A stretch of DNA of 13,633 bases from Patescibacteria group bacterium (GCA_943356515.1 CALRFM010000018.1:1-13633), one strand, 5' to 3'; shown: positions 1 to 6,690, numbered from the stretch's first letter. Notes: generated by a model from the sequence alone, not told the origin. A program made the numbers and translations.

Positions 1-1
1 A

Positions 2-742
2 ATGCTCGATCTATCTCATAACTATTTGTCTTACGACACTCAATTTGCTTGTAAAGCGGCAACAGGCGCCCTCATTTCAGCCTACGGGCTGGTCAAATCC
101 GGAGAAGTAACACACGGGTTGGTGTGCGGTTCAGATAAAGCAAATGCTCGGCCCGGAGACACGCTTGAATATTCTGCAGGGTCGGGCGCTAATGCATGGC
201 TTTTAGGAAGAGAAAAAGTACTTCTTGAAATAAAAGGATGGCACACTTACACCAGTGAGACTCCAGACTTTTGGCGACGAACCGGCGCGCCGTACCCACA
301 ACATGCCGGAAGATTTACCGGTGTGCCGGCCTATTTTACTCACATAACTCAGGCAGTAACTCGTCTGTTAGATAAAACAAATATAACAATCGATGATATA
401 TCTCGAGTAGTATTTCACATGCCAAATGGCACGTTCCCCTTGAAAATAGCCAAAAAGCTCGGTTTCACCAAGAGTCACATTGAAGACTCATACATTGTTT
501 CTCAACTGGGTAATTCATATGCAGCATCAGCACTTATGGGACTTGCGGCGACGTTAGAGTATGCAAAAAAAGATGAAGTTATATTGTTTGCCTCATACGG
601 GTCAGGCGCTGGATCAGACGCAATCTTGTTTCGTGTCACATCTGAGATTGAAACAAAACGAAAAAAGTTCCGCGATATGATGTCACGAAAAGAATATATC
701 AATTACAGTACGTATGCTAGGTATATGGAGGTAACGGCATGA
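2..742 (+). CDS. Hydroxymethylglutaryl-CoA synthase, archaeal type (5'-truncated)
   Basis: Condenses acetoacetyl-CoA with acetyl-CoA to HMG-CoA, the second step of the mevalonate pathway (EC 2.3.3.10). The visible 246 residues hold the catalytic Cys at residue 17 in DTQFACKAATGA, the catalytic His at 139 in VVFHMPNG, and the GNSYAAS segment at 170-176, all typical of thiolase-fold HMG-CoA synthases. The archaeal family is about 350 residues with the Cys near 110, so roughly 100 N-terminal residues lie upstream and the ATG at base 2 is internal, not the start. The stop overlaps the thiolase start (ATGA, 739-742). In archaea this enzyme forms a complex with the products of the next two genes. 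Identity is confident. That the complex forms here is inferred from gene order. Confidence 0.95.
   Translation: MLDLSHNYLSYDTQFACKAATGALISAYGLVKSGEVTHGLVCGSDKANARPGDTLEYSAGSGANAWLLGREKVLLEIKGWHTYTSETPDFWRRTGAPYPQHAGRFTGVPAYFTHITQAVTRLLDKTNITIDDISRVVFHMPNGTFPLKIAKKLGFTKSHIEDSYIVSQLGNSYAASALMGLAATLEYAKKDEVILFASYGSGAGSDAILFRVTSEIETKRKKFRDMMSRKEYINYSTYARYMEVTA
727..731 (+). promoter_or_regulatory. Shine-Dalgarno site of the thiolase gene
   Basis: GGAGG lies 7 nt before the ATG at 739, inside the end of the HMG-CoA synthase gene. It is one of only two clear Shine-Dalgarno sites in the window, and both precede genes inside operons. It supports the ATG at 739 as the start. Confidence 0.75.
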
Positions 743-1890
743 ACTCAATCATTGGCTATTATTCAACCAAATTTGGAGAGCTGTGGGAGAAGTCGCTTGA
801 TGATCTTTTGGTGGAAGTGTTTGAGGGAGTTCTTTCAGAAAACAAATTAGAAAAAGAACATATCGATGCGGTATTTTTGGGAAATATGTTGGGAGGAATT
901 GTTGATAGTAGTTTACTTCTTGAAGCGCATATTGCAGAACTGTTAGGCATCAATATTCCCGTGTACCGCGTGGAGGCGGCATGTGCAAGTGGCGGCATGG
1001 CGGTACAAATGGCGCATGAATACTTGCTGGCTCACAAAGGCAGTACGGTGATTGCAGTAGGCGGCGAGAAGATGACCGACGTATCTGCTGAACACATAAC
1101 CCAAGCGTTGGCATCGGCGGCATCGCCTCTGGAACAGGCCGTTGGTCTCACCTTCCCTGGGGTATACGCGCTTCTTGCACAAATCTATCTGAAAAAATAC
1201 AATTATACCGAAGAACATCTGGCAGCGATTTCAGTAAAAAACCACTCGCATGGCGTGCTCAATGAAAAAGCTCATTTTCGCCGTTACGTAACAGTTGATG
1301 ATGTGCTTGATAGTCCGTACATTGCCTACCCTTTGAAAGTACTTGATAGTTCACCCATATCGGATGGAGCAGCAGCAGTGATCTTGACAAACAAACCAGC
1401 TCTTATCAAATCGTCAGAAGCGGTAACCATAAAAGCATCCGAAGTAGCTACCGATACCATATCGTTGGCCAAGCGGGGCAAGCTTGATGAGCTTTTAGCT
1501 ACAGAAATAGCTGGCAAAAAAGCATTTAAAACATCAGGACTAAAACAAAAAGATATACATATTATGGAAGTACACGATTGTTTTTCTATAGGTGAAATAC
1601 TGGCACTTGAAGATTTGGGCTTTTGGAAAAAGGGACAAGGAGGAAGTCAGGCCCAAGAGATGGTTACCCATGTAGATTCAGGAAGTCACTTGATCGTCAA
1701 CACGTCTGGCGGTTTGAAGGCGGCCGGTCACCCCGTGGGTGGCACTGGTATAAAACAGATCGGAGAGATCTATCTACAGCTCACGGGCAAAGCAGGTAAA
1801 CGACAAATTAAAATCACTCCAACCTGCGGTCTTGCTCACAATGTGGGTGGAAGCGGCGGGGTGGCAGTAGTTACCATTCTAAGTACATAA
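739..1890 (+). CDS. Acetyl-CoA C-acetyltransferase (thiolase), archaeal/SCP2-like type
   Basis: Joins two acetyl-CoA into acetoacetyl-CoA (EC 2.3.1.9), the entry step of the mevalonate pathway. The 383 residues are full length for the family. The nucleophile is Cys82 in VEAACASGGMA. Active-site loops follow at EVHDCFSIGE (277-286, His279), GGLKAAGHPVGGTG (324-337, His331) and HNVGGSGG (367-374). The HNVGG ending, in place of the CxG motif of PhaA/AtoB thiolases, marks the archaeal/SCP2-like subfamily. The start overlaps the upstream stop by four bases and has a GGAGG site. The DUF35 gene begins one base after the stop. In methanogen archaea this thiolase and HMG-CoA synthase are held together by a DUF35 protein, so the unfavourable acetoacetyl-CoA product is passed on directly. 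Confidence 0.95.
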   Translation: MNSIIGYYSTKFGELWEKSLDDLLVEVFEGVLSENKLEKEHIDAVFLGNMLGGIVDSSLLLEAHIAELLGINIPVYRVEAACASGGMAVQMAHEYLLAHKGSTVIAVGGEKMTDVSAEHITQALASAASPLEQAVGLTFPGVYALLAQIYLKKYNYTEEHLAAISVKNHSHGVLNEKAHFRRYVTVDDVLDSPYIAYPLKVLDSSPISDGAAAVILTNKPALIKSSEAVTIKASEVATDTISLAKRGKLDELLATEIAGKKAFKTSGLKQKDIHIMEVHDCFSIGEILALEDLGFWKKGQGGSQAQEMVTHVDSGSHLIVNTSGGLKAAGHPVGGTGIKQIGEIYLQLTGKAGKRQIKITPTCGLAHNVGGSGGVAVVTILST

Positions 1891-1891
1891 T

Positions 1892-2194
1892 ATGTCCCAA
1901 AGTCCTGTTCGCCTTTGGCGGAAACAAAAACAAGATACAGCACTCCTGGGAAAAACCGGGATTATTCTTTCATGGACCGAGATCTCGGTGGCGCCCCCTA
2001 AGTTTGCATCAGGCACCCCATATACCGTGGTGCTTATAGAGCTTGCCTCTGGTGAGCGAACGTACGGACAGATGGTAGAATTTCAAGAAACTGACCGCGT
2101 TATCGGAGCACGCGTGAAGGCGGTTTATCGAAAATACGGGTCAGTAGAAAAAGAAGAACTCATCGAATATGGTATTAAATTCATCCCCGCATGA
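1892..2194 (+). CDS. DUF35 OB-fold protein without zinc ribbon, scaffold of thiolase/HMG-CoA synthase
   Basis: A 100-residue protein matching the OB-fold half of DUF35 (PF01796-like). The end EYGIKFIPA, the segment GTPYTVVLIEL (41-51) and the stretch GQMVEF (59-64) follow the family pattern. In archaea such a protein holds thiolase and HMG-CoA synthase together and lines the shared CoA site. Family members are usually about 130 residues and open with a CxxC...CxxC zinc ribbon. Here there is no cysteine at all, and the N-terminal PVRLWRKQKQ runs straight into the OB-fold at about residue 18, so the ribbon appears deleted. The start is one base after the thiolase stop with no Shine-Dalgarno site, so translation is probably coupled. 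The stop overlaps the mevalonate kinase start (ATGA). Family call is firm; the scaffold role is inferred from gene order. Confidence 0.85.
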   Translation: MSQSPVRLWRKQKQDTALLGKTGIILSWTEISVAPPKFASGTPYTVVLIELASGERTYGQMVEFQETDRVIGARVKAVYRKYGSVEKEELIEYGIKFIPA

Positions 2195-3129
2195 CAACCA
2201 TCTCCTACTCAGCTCCAGGCAAGATCATCCTCTCCGGCGAGCATTCGGTGGTATATGCAAAGCCCGCACTGGTAACGGCAGTGGACTTTAGTTTAACCTG
2301 TACTCTCAAGTCCACTTTCTCCAAAGGCATTACGTATGAAAAGCAAATGCAGTTTTGTATAGACACAACACTTTCATATCTCAAATCTAAAAAGATAAAG
2401 CATACGAAAAAAGATTTCACTTATTCAATATCATCAGATATACCCCGAGGTCGGGGTATGGGGTCATCTGCTGCATATTGTGTAGCGGTAAGTGCATGTC
2501 TCTATGAACTTTTCACGGGCAAAGAACCTCCTGCAGAAACGGTCAATTCCATTGCATTTTTATGTGAAAAGCATTTTCATGGCATGCCATCTGGGGTAGA
2601 TGTGAGCGCAGCAAGCTTTGGAGGCCTTATATTTTATCGTAAAGAATTTGAGTTTCTGAAACACATCTCTGCTCTCAACTTCAAAATTCCTTCTGTTATC
2701 CAAGATCAATTAGTACTTATCGATTCAGGTAAGCCGATAGAATCTACGTTACATATGGTGAGACACGTAGGAAAAAGGTATAACCAACACCCACAAGAGG
2801 TGGAGACCGCACTCAATTTGATAGAAAAAACAACACGTCGTATGGTAGTAAGTATTGTCAAAGAAGATGCGGGTATGTTTGCAGAGTCAATAAAAGACAA
2901 CGGGAGAGCGCTTGTTGATGTGGGTATTGTATCTAAACAGGCACAAACACTCATTAGCGCACTTTCTGCATTTGGAGTAGGAAAAGTAACTGGAGCAGGA
3001 GGGATAACAAAAGGTTCCGGTCTTATTCTCTTTTTCCTCAATAAAGACGCATCAGTTGATGATTTGAAGAAAAAAGGATTCAATACAATTCCCTTTGTCC
3101 AAAGTCATACTGGATTACGTAAGGAATGA
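2191..3129 (+). CDS. mvk: Mevalonate kinase (GHMP kinase family)
   Basis: Phosphorylates mevalonate to 5-phosphomevalonate with ATP (EC 2.7.1.36). All three GHMP kinase motifs are present in 312 residues: SAPGKIILSGEHSVV (7-21); the ATP loop IPRGRGMGSSAA (84-95); and KVTGAGGITKGSG (265-277). The catalytic Asp is Asp137 in HGMPSGVDVSAASFGG, a segment typical of mevalonate kinases. Motif 3 reads GAGGITKGSG instead of the usual GAGGGGC, a small deviation. The start overlaps the DUF35 stop by four bases, making this the fourth gene of the operon. Phosphomevalonate kinase or decarboxylase is not in view. The stop at 3127-3129 directly abuts the stop codon of the opposite-strand pilin gene, with no terminator between them. 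Confidence 0.93.
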   Translation: MTTISYSAPGKIILSGEHSVVYAKPALVTAVDFSLTCTLKSTFSKGITYEKQMQFCIDTTLSYLKSKKIKHTKKDFTYSISSDIPRGRGMGSSAAYCVAVSACLYELFTGKEPPAETVNSIAFLCEKHFHGMPSGVDVSAASFGGLIFYRKEFEFLKHISALNFKIPSVIQDQLVLIDSGKPIESTLHMVRHVGKRYNQHPQEVETALNLIEKTTRRMVVSIVKEDAGMFAESIKDNGRALVDVGIVSKQAQTLISALSAFGVGKVTGAGGITKGSGLILFFLNKDASVDDLKKKGFNTIPFVQSHTGLRKE

Positions 3130-3615
3130 TTATGGAGTAGGGGTAGGGACAGGGATACATATATTTGATCCAGAGTCACACATAAGTCCTGCACAACAAT
3201 TTTCTGCACCAACCGCACCACAGGCGCCCGTTTCTGGAATACACTTATTGATCGTAGGAAGTGAGAATTGCCATCCGCCACTTGCGTCACGCTTTATTAT
3301 TCCCAGTACATCGGTTGTTATCACCAAAAATATACCCAGTGCTGCAACCATTATGATAATTCCAATAATTGCATTGGTCATTTTTTCTCTTGCGCTCTTG
3401 AGCTTTTCTTCTTCACCATTTGATGTTATCCAATCGAGTGCACCCCACAGTAAATAAAACAATACTAAAAATCCACCAATGATAAACGCCATGCGAATAC
3501 CCACAACCATTACTGTACTGAGTCCTGCAACGGGATTAGCAAAGGATTCAGAGCCAGGCGGAGGCGATATATTTCCAAATACTTGATTTACATTTGCAGC
3601 CAGTACCGTAAGCAT
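3130..3615 (-). CDS. VirB2/TrbC-like pilin with C-terminal six-cysteine (knottin-like) domain
   Basis: A 161-residue membrane protein. Residues 1-30 form a short Pro/Gly-rich lead (ISPPPGSESFANP) after a weakly hydrophobic start. Two helices follow, about 39-63 (ending YLLWGALDWI) and 82-106, joined by a charged loop SNGEEEKLKSAREKM. This is the architecture of the small pilin-like proteins common in CPR genomes. After helix 2 comes a tail with all six cysteines of the protein (125, 132, 140, 141, 146, 153), spaced C-x6-C-x7-CC-x4-C-x6-C, and then a Pro/Thr end. In VirB2/TraA pilins the loop is cytoplasmic and both ends are outside, so the tail would face an oxidising space. It is two bases downstream of the second pilin gene, in the same operon. 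The pilin fold is fairly sure; the knot and its function are inferred. Confidence 0.8.
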   Translation of the reverse strand: MLTVLAANVNQVFGNISPPPGSESFANPVAGLSTVMVVGIRMAFIIGGFLVLFYLLWGALDWITSNGEEEKLKSAREKMTNAIIGIIIMVAALGIFLVITTDVLGIIKRDASGGWQFSLPTINKCIPETGACGAVGAENCCAGLMCDSGSNICIPVPTPTP

Positions 3616-3617
3616 AG

Positions 3618-3923
3618 TTAGAGAGGAATAGAATTAATACCTAGTATGAATGATACCAGTTTCACTATAAGATATGCGACGACAATAATAACGATGCCAA
3701 ACGATGCATAGGTCATCGTACTTTGAGCCTGCTTCACTTTTTCAGGATCTCCGCCGGCAGTAAGAAAGGTGTATCCCGCAAATATAAACATGCCGCCAAA
3801 CAGAAATGCCGCAATAAGCATTATTAATGGATTGATTATATTCATAATAGTGCCAATGTCTGCAAATCGTGCCGCAGGGAAGAGGGTGGGATTAATAAAG
3901 TTAGTTGGAGTTGCCGTAGGCAT
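3618..3923 (-). CDS. VirB2/TrbC-like small pilin-like membrane protein
   Basis: A 101-residue protein with two membrane helices, about 30-56 (NPLIMLIAAFLFGG then MFIFAGYTFL) and 72-95 (SFGIVIIVVAYLIVKLV). They are joined by TAGGDPEKVKQAQSTM, the GGDPEKVK loop characteristic of CPR pilin-like proteins. It probably forms or anchors a type IV secretion/pilus-like surface structure; no such machinery is in view. The reading frame is open up to 4046, but the start at 3923 is chosen: residues before it are unlike a pilin, they overlap uppS coding on the other strand, and a good promoter (TTGACA, TATACA) lies just upstream. It is first of a two-gene operon with the cysteine-tailed pilin, two bases apart. 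Confidence 0.8.
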   Translation of the reverse strand: MPTATPTNFINPTLFPAARFADIGTIMNIINPLIMLIAAFLFGGMFIFAGYTFLTAGGDPEKVKQAQSTMTYASFGIVIIVVAYLIVKLVSFILGINSIPL

Positions 3924-3933
3924 ATCACTAGAG

Positions 3934-3961
3934 TGTATAATACTCCTATTACTTATGTCAA
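3934..3961 (-). promoter_or_regulatory. Promoter of the pilin pair
   Basis: On the minus strand TTGACA (3961-3956, a perfect -35) is followed after 16 nt by TATACA (3939-3934). The pilin ATG comes 10 nt further on, leaving room for a leader of only about 3 nt. The -35 overlaps the first codons of uppS, and the -10 shares TATA with the uppS -10. Confidence 0.65.
3936..3941 (+). promoter_or_regulatory. -10 box of the uppS operon promoter
   Basis: A perfect TATAAT sits 13 nt before the uppS ATG. The -35 is weak (TTGCCG at 3911-3916, 19-nt spacer). Transcription would start about 7 nt before the ATG, and no Shine-Dalgarno site is present. It overlaps the opposite-facing -10 of the pilin promoter. 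Confidence 0.55.
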
Positions 3962-4647
3962 ACACACTCACGCACATAGCAATCATTCCAGATGGAAATA
4001 GAAGATGGGCAAAGAAACAAGGAAAGGCGTCATTTGAAGGGCACAAACATGCAGCCGATCACACCATTCCAGCACTTTACGACATAGTCATCAAACTAGG
4101 CATATCTTACTGCACTCTTTGGGCCCTATCGCCAGAAAATTTTACCAAGAGAAGTGCATTTGAAATCAATAGTCTTCTTCAACTCATCCATTTATTTGTT
4201 TATAAACGTATTGATGAGATGAACGAAAAAGGAATAAAAATCAATATCATTGGAGATATTGCCGCATTTCCAGAAAACATCAAAAAAGATCTTGCTCATG
4301 CCGTCGATCAAACCAAAGATAATACCAACCTTGTTTTTACGTTTGCTCTCAATTATGGAGGGCGAGATGAAATCATACGGGCAATAAAGAAAATTCAAAC
4401 GTCAAGCATCCAAGATCAAACAATATCCAAAGAGACATTTGGAAAGCTCTTGGACACTGCTGGTATGCCCGATCCAGAGCTCATCATTCGAACCGGTGGA
4501 GAAAAACGAACTTCCGGATTTTTGCCATGGCAGTCTGAATATGCTGAATATGCATTTTTAGATAAACTCTTTCCAGATTTTACTCCTCAAGATTTGGAAA
4601 TGTGCGTTGAGGATTTTTACCGCAGAAAAAGGAGATTTGGGAAATGA
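3955..4647 (+). CDS. uppS: Isoprenyl transferase (undecaprenyl diphosphate synthase-like cis-prenyltransferase)
   Basis: Adds isopentenyl diphosphate units in cis to an allylic primer, giving the long polyprenyl diphosphate that carries cell-wall and glycan sugars (EC 2.5.1.31-like). Signatures in 230 residues: HIAIIPDGNRRWAKKQG at 7-23 with catalytic Asp13; WALSPENFTKRS at 56-67 (usually FSTENW); NYGGRDEI at 133-140; and IRTGGEKRTSGFLPWQ at 178-193 with the pyrophosphate-binding Arg residues. The frame is open from 3769, but the family begins right at HIAIIPDGNRRW, so ATG 3955 is used. The final ATGA (4644-4647) overlaps the polyprenyl synthase start. Product length cannot be read from sequence; undecaprenyl is assumed by family. 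Confidence 0.93.
   Translation: MSNTLTHIAIIPDGNRRWAKKQGKASFEGHKHAADHTIPALYDIVIKLGISYCTLWALSPENFTKRSAFEINSLLQLIHLFVYKRIDEMNEKGIKINIIGDIAAFPENIKKDLAHAVDQTKDNTNLVFTFALNYGGRDEIIRAIKKIQTSSIQDQTISKETFGKLLDTAGMPDPELIIRTGGEKRTSGFLPWQSEYAEYAFLDKLFPDFTPQDLEMCVEDFYRRKRRFGK
4630..4634 (+). promoter_or_regulatory. Shine-Dalgarno site of the polyprenyl synthase gene
   Basis: AGGAG lies 9 nt before the ATG at 4644, inside the end of uppS. It supports that start in the four-base overlap. Confidence 0.65.
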
Positions 4648-5624
4648 GTCAGCTCTCTGAATTTCAAAAAACATGTGACCAAGAACTCATCCTTCATCTT
4701 CAAAAGAAGGAATTGGAACTTTCAAAAGTGAGTGCTGAGGCAAGTATCCTCATTCGTATTATTTCTACATTTATTCAAAACGGTGGCAAACGCATCCGTC
4801 CAGCACTCTACTATTTTGCCAGTATAAGTTATGGTGCAAATAAAGAAGAAGCATTGAATCTATCTCTGACATTTGAGTTGTTTCAAACCTTTTGTCTTAT
4901 ACATGACGATATTATCGATCAATCACCTTTGCGAAGAGGAAAGCCAACAGTTCACACAGAGTACGATATTCCAACGGCAATTCTTGCTGGCGACATGGCG
5001 CTCATGCTTGCAGATGAACTATTTTTTGCAGAGAACCTCTCATCTTCAATCAAACAAATCTACGACACATTTAAACAAGAAGTATTATTAGGAGAATATT
5101 TAGATACCATTGGCCATCAGGATGCAAAAACAGTCATGGATTTAAAAACGGCTCGCTATACGTTTATGCGACCAGTAGAACTGGGATTACAAAATGCAGA
5201 AGTTGACCAAAAAATCATCGAAGCTTGGAAACGCATTATGCACGATATCGGCATTACCTTTCAACTGAAAGATGACCTCATGGGTGTTTTTGGAAGTGAA
5301 GATAGTATTGGTAAATCTGTAGATTCAGATTTACAAGAAGGAAAGCATACTCATCTTATCGAACTGTTTAAAAAGCGTGCATCAGTCGTTCAATTAAAAC
5401 AATTCAATACGCTCTTTGAAAAAAAAGAAGTAACTCATGCAGATTGTGACAATCTCAGAACCATGTTAAAAGAATACGATATTCCAAGTGTTATTCAACA
5501 AGAAATTACTCAGTCAATTCAATACACCAAGAAAAAACTGAATGCCATATCTCATGTTGTACTCCACGATGTTGCAGAAGAGATTCTCTTATTCATCCAA
5601 GATATGAGAATGATCAAATATTAG
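4644..5624 (+). CDS. Polyprenyl (farnesyl/geranylgeranyl) diphosphate synthase
   Basis: A trans-prenyltransferase that extends dimethylallyl diphosphate with isopentenyl diphosphate. In 326 residues it shows GGKRIRP (47-53); the first Asp-rich motif HDDIIDQSPLRRGKPTVH with DDxxD at 88-92; KTARYTFMRPVELG (168-181); the second Asp motif QLKDDLMGVFG (Asp210, Asp211; DDxxG rather than DDxxD, a common variant); and GKSVDSDLQEGKHT (223-236). The first motif has no two-residue insertion, unlike bacterial FPP synthases. The fifth residue before it is Phe83, a position that limits chain length to about C20 in archaeal GGPP synthases. A C15-C20 product is therefore likely, but this is inference. It is translationally coupled to uppS, so primer and long-chain enzymes are made together. 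Confidence 0.92.
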   Translation: MSQLSEFQKTCDQELILHLQKKELELSKVSAEASILIRIISTFIQNGGKRIRPALYYFASISYGANKEEALNLSLTFELFQTFCLIHDDIIDQSPLRRGKPTVHTEYDIPTAILAGDMALMLADELFFAENLSSSIKQIYDTFKQEVLLGEYLDTIGHQDAKTVMDLKTARYTFMRPVELGLQNAEVDQKIIEAWKRIMHDIGITFQLKDDLMGVFGSEDSIGKSVDSDLQEGKHTHLIELFKKRASVVQLKQFNTLFEKKEVTHADCDNLRTMLKEYDIPSVIQQEITQSIQYTKKKLNAISHVVLHDVAEEILLFIQDMRMIKY

Positions 5625-5637
5625 CTATAATAAGCTA
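5622..5637 (+). promoter_or_regulatory. Possible internal promoter of the Fic gene (TATAAT inside an inverted repeat)
   Basis: The 16-nt gap between the polyprenyl synthase and Fic genes contains TATAAT at 5626-5631, 9 nt before the Fic ATG. It is framed by TAGCT (5622-5626) and AGCTA (5633-5637), an inverted repeat that could be an operator. No good -35 is visible and there is no Shine-Dalgarno site, so a leaderless internal transcript is possible but unproven. Confidence 0.35.
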
Positions 5638-5640
5638 CCC

Positions 5641-6687
5641 ATGTTCAATCCAACATTTACCATATCTCATGCTATTCTTACTGATATTTCCAAAATAGAA
5701 GCCGTGGAAGAAGTCATAAAACATGCTCCCTTATTGCCTCTTTGGGAGAAAGACTTTCGTGAAGATGCTATTATTCGGTCAGTTCATCATGGAACACATA
5801 TAGAAGGAAACATGCTCGAAAAAAGTGAAGCAGAAGATGTACTCAAAGGCCGCGATGTGATGGCGCGCGCGCGTGATGTGCAGGAAGTTATTAACTATCG
5901 AAATGTCATAAACTCAATCGACGCCATAGCAAAAGAGAAAAATCCTAGTATTACCGAAGCGCGCATACATGCTATTCACAAGATTATTGTGCAAAATATA
6001 TTACCTCCTGAAAAGGCTGGTAATTACCGTGATAAACGAGTAGTTATAAAAAACTCACAAACGGGCGAGATCACCTTTCGTCCGCCAACCCCCCTTGAGG
6101 TTCCGTATCTGATGAAAGAATTTATTCAATGGATCAACAGAATGGGAAGCGAAGATATTCATCCCATTTTGAAAGCGGGTATTGTGCATCATGAGTTTGT
6201 GCGCATCCACCCTTACACCGATGGCAATGGTCGCGCAGCGCGAATACTTGCTACACTCGTGCTTTTTATCGACGGGTACGATATTCGCAGATTTTTTTCT
6301 CTTGAAGAATACTACGACAAAGATGCGCTGTCGTATTATGAAAATCTTCAACGCGCTTCGGCTGGTGACATGACTGCTTGGCTTGAGTATTTTACCCACG
6401 GCGCCGCCATAGAATTTGGTCGAGTGAAAGATAAAATATTACGTCTTTCTAAAGACGCAAAGATGAAAGACAAATTTGGTGGCAAACAAATATTTCTTAC
6501 TGAGCGCCAAATGCGGATTATAGAATATATTCAAGATATTGGGTATGTTCAAAACAAGGCATTTGATTCATTATTCCCCGATCTGTCTGAAGATTCAATT
6601 TTGAGAGACATCAAAGATCTGATTGAAAAAAATCTGGTTAAAAAAATTGGTAAGACAAAATCTGCCAGATATGTATTAACAGGATAA
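5641..6687 (+). CDS. Fic family protein (putative AMPylase, class II) with C-terminal winged helix
   Basis: Fic enzymes usually transfer AMP from ATP to a hydroxyl side chain of a target protein. The 348 residues carry the full core motif HPYTDGNGRAAR at 190-201 (catalytic His190) and the target-binding flap GEITFRPPTPLEVPYLM at 142-158. An N-terminal inhibitory helix GTHIEGN (51-57, with Glu55) is expected to block ATP in the resting state, making this a self-inhibited class II Fic. From about 285 to 345 (ERQMRIIEYIQ to KTKSARYVL) there is a winged-helix-like domain, common in stand-alone Fic proteins and possibly DNA binding. It lies between the prenyl synthase and DNA ligase genes on the same strand. 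There is no toxin-antitoxin partner beside it. Its target is unknown. Confidence 0.9.
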   Translation: MFNPTFTISHAILTDISKIEAVEEVIKHAPLLPLWEKDFREDAIIRSVHHGTHIEGNMLEKSEAEDVLKGRDVMARARDVQEVINYRNVINSIDAIAKEKNPSITEARIHAIHKIIVQNILPPEKAGNYRDKRVVIKNSQTGEITFRPPTPLEVPYLMKEFIQWINRMGSEDIHPILKAGIVHHEFVRIHPYTDGNGRAARILATLVLFIDGYDIRRFFSLEEYYDKDALSYYENLQRASAGDMTAWLEYFTHGAAIEFGRVKDKILRLSKDAKMKDKFGGKQIFLTERQMRIIEYIQDIGYVQNKAFDSLFPDLSEDSILRDIKDLIEKNLVKKIGKTKSARYVLTG

Positions 6688-6690
6688 ATT

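Noticed and set aside
943..1218. Minus-strand reading frames inside the thiolase gene and similar ones within the ligase, kinase and DUF2298 genes
   Set aside because: They are shadows of well-supported genes with catalytic motifs on the opposite strand.
3095..3457. Plus-strand reading frame of 120 codons past the mevalonate kinase
   Set aside because: It lies antisense to the pilin gene, whose two-helix protein and cysteine pattern are clearly meaningful; the plus-strand product is not protein-like.
3769..3954. N-terminal extension of uppS
   Set aside because: The first 62 codons are antisense to the small pilin gene, and the family starts at HIAIIPDGNRRW right after ATG 3955.
3924..4046. 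Longer start for the small pilin on the minus strand
   Set aside because: These 41 codons overlap the conserved start of uppS, and the promoter lies between 3934 and 3961, so ATG 3923 is the likely start.
5863..5873. Alternating GCGCGCGCG run in the Fic gene
   Set aside because: It simply encodes Ala-Arg-Ala-Arg in a helix of the Fic N-terminal domain; nothing suggests a separate function.
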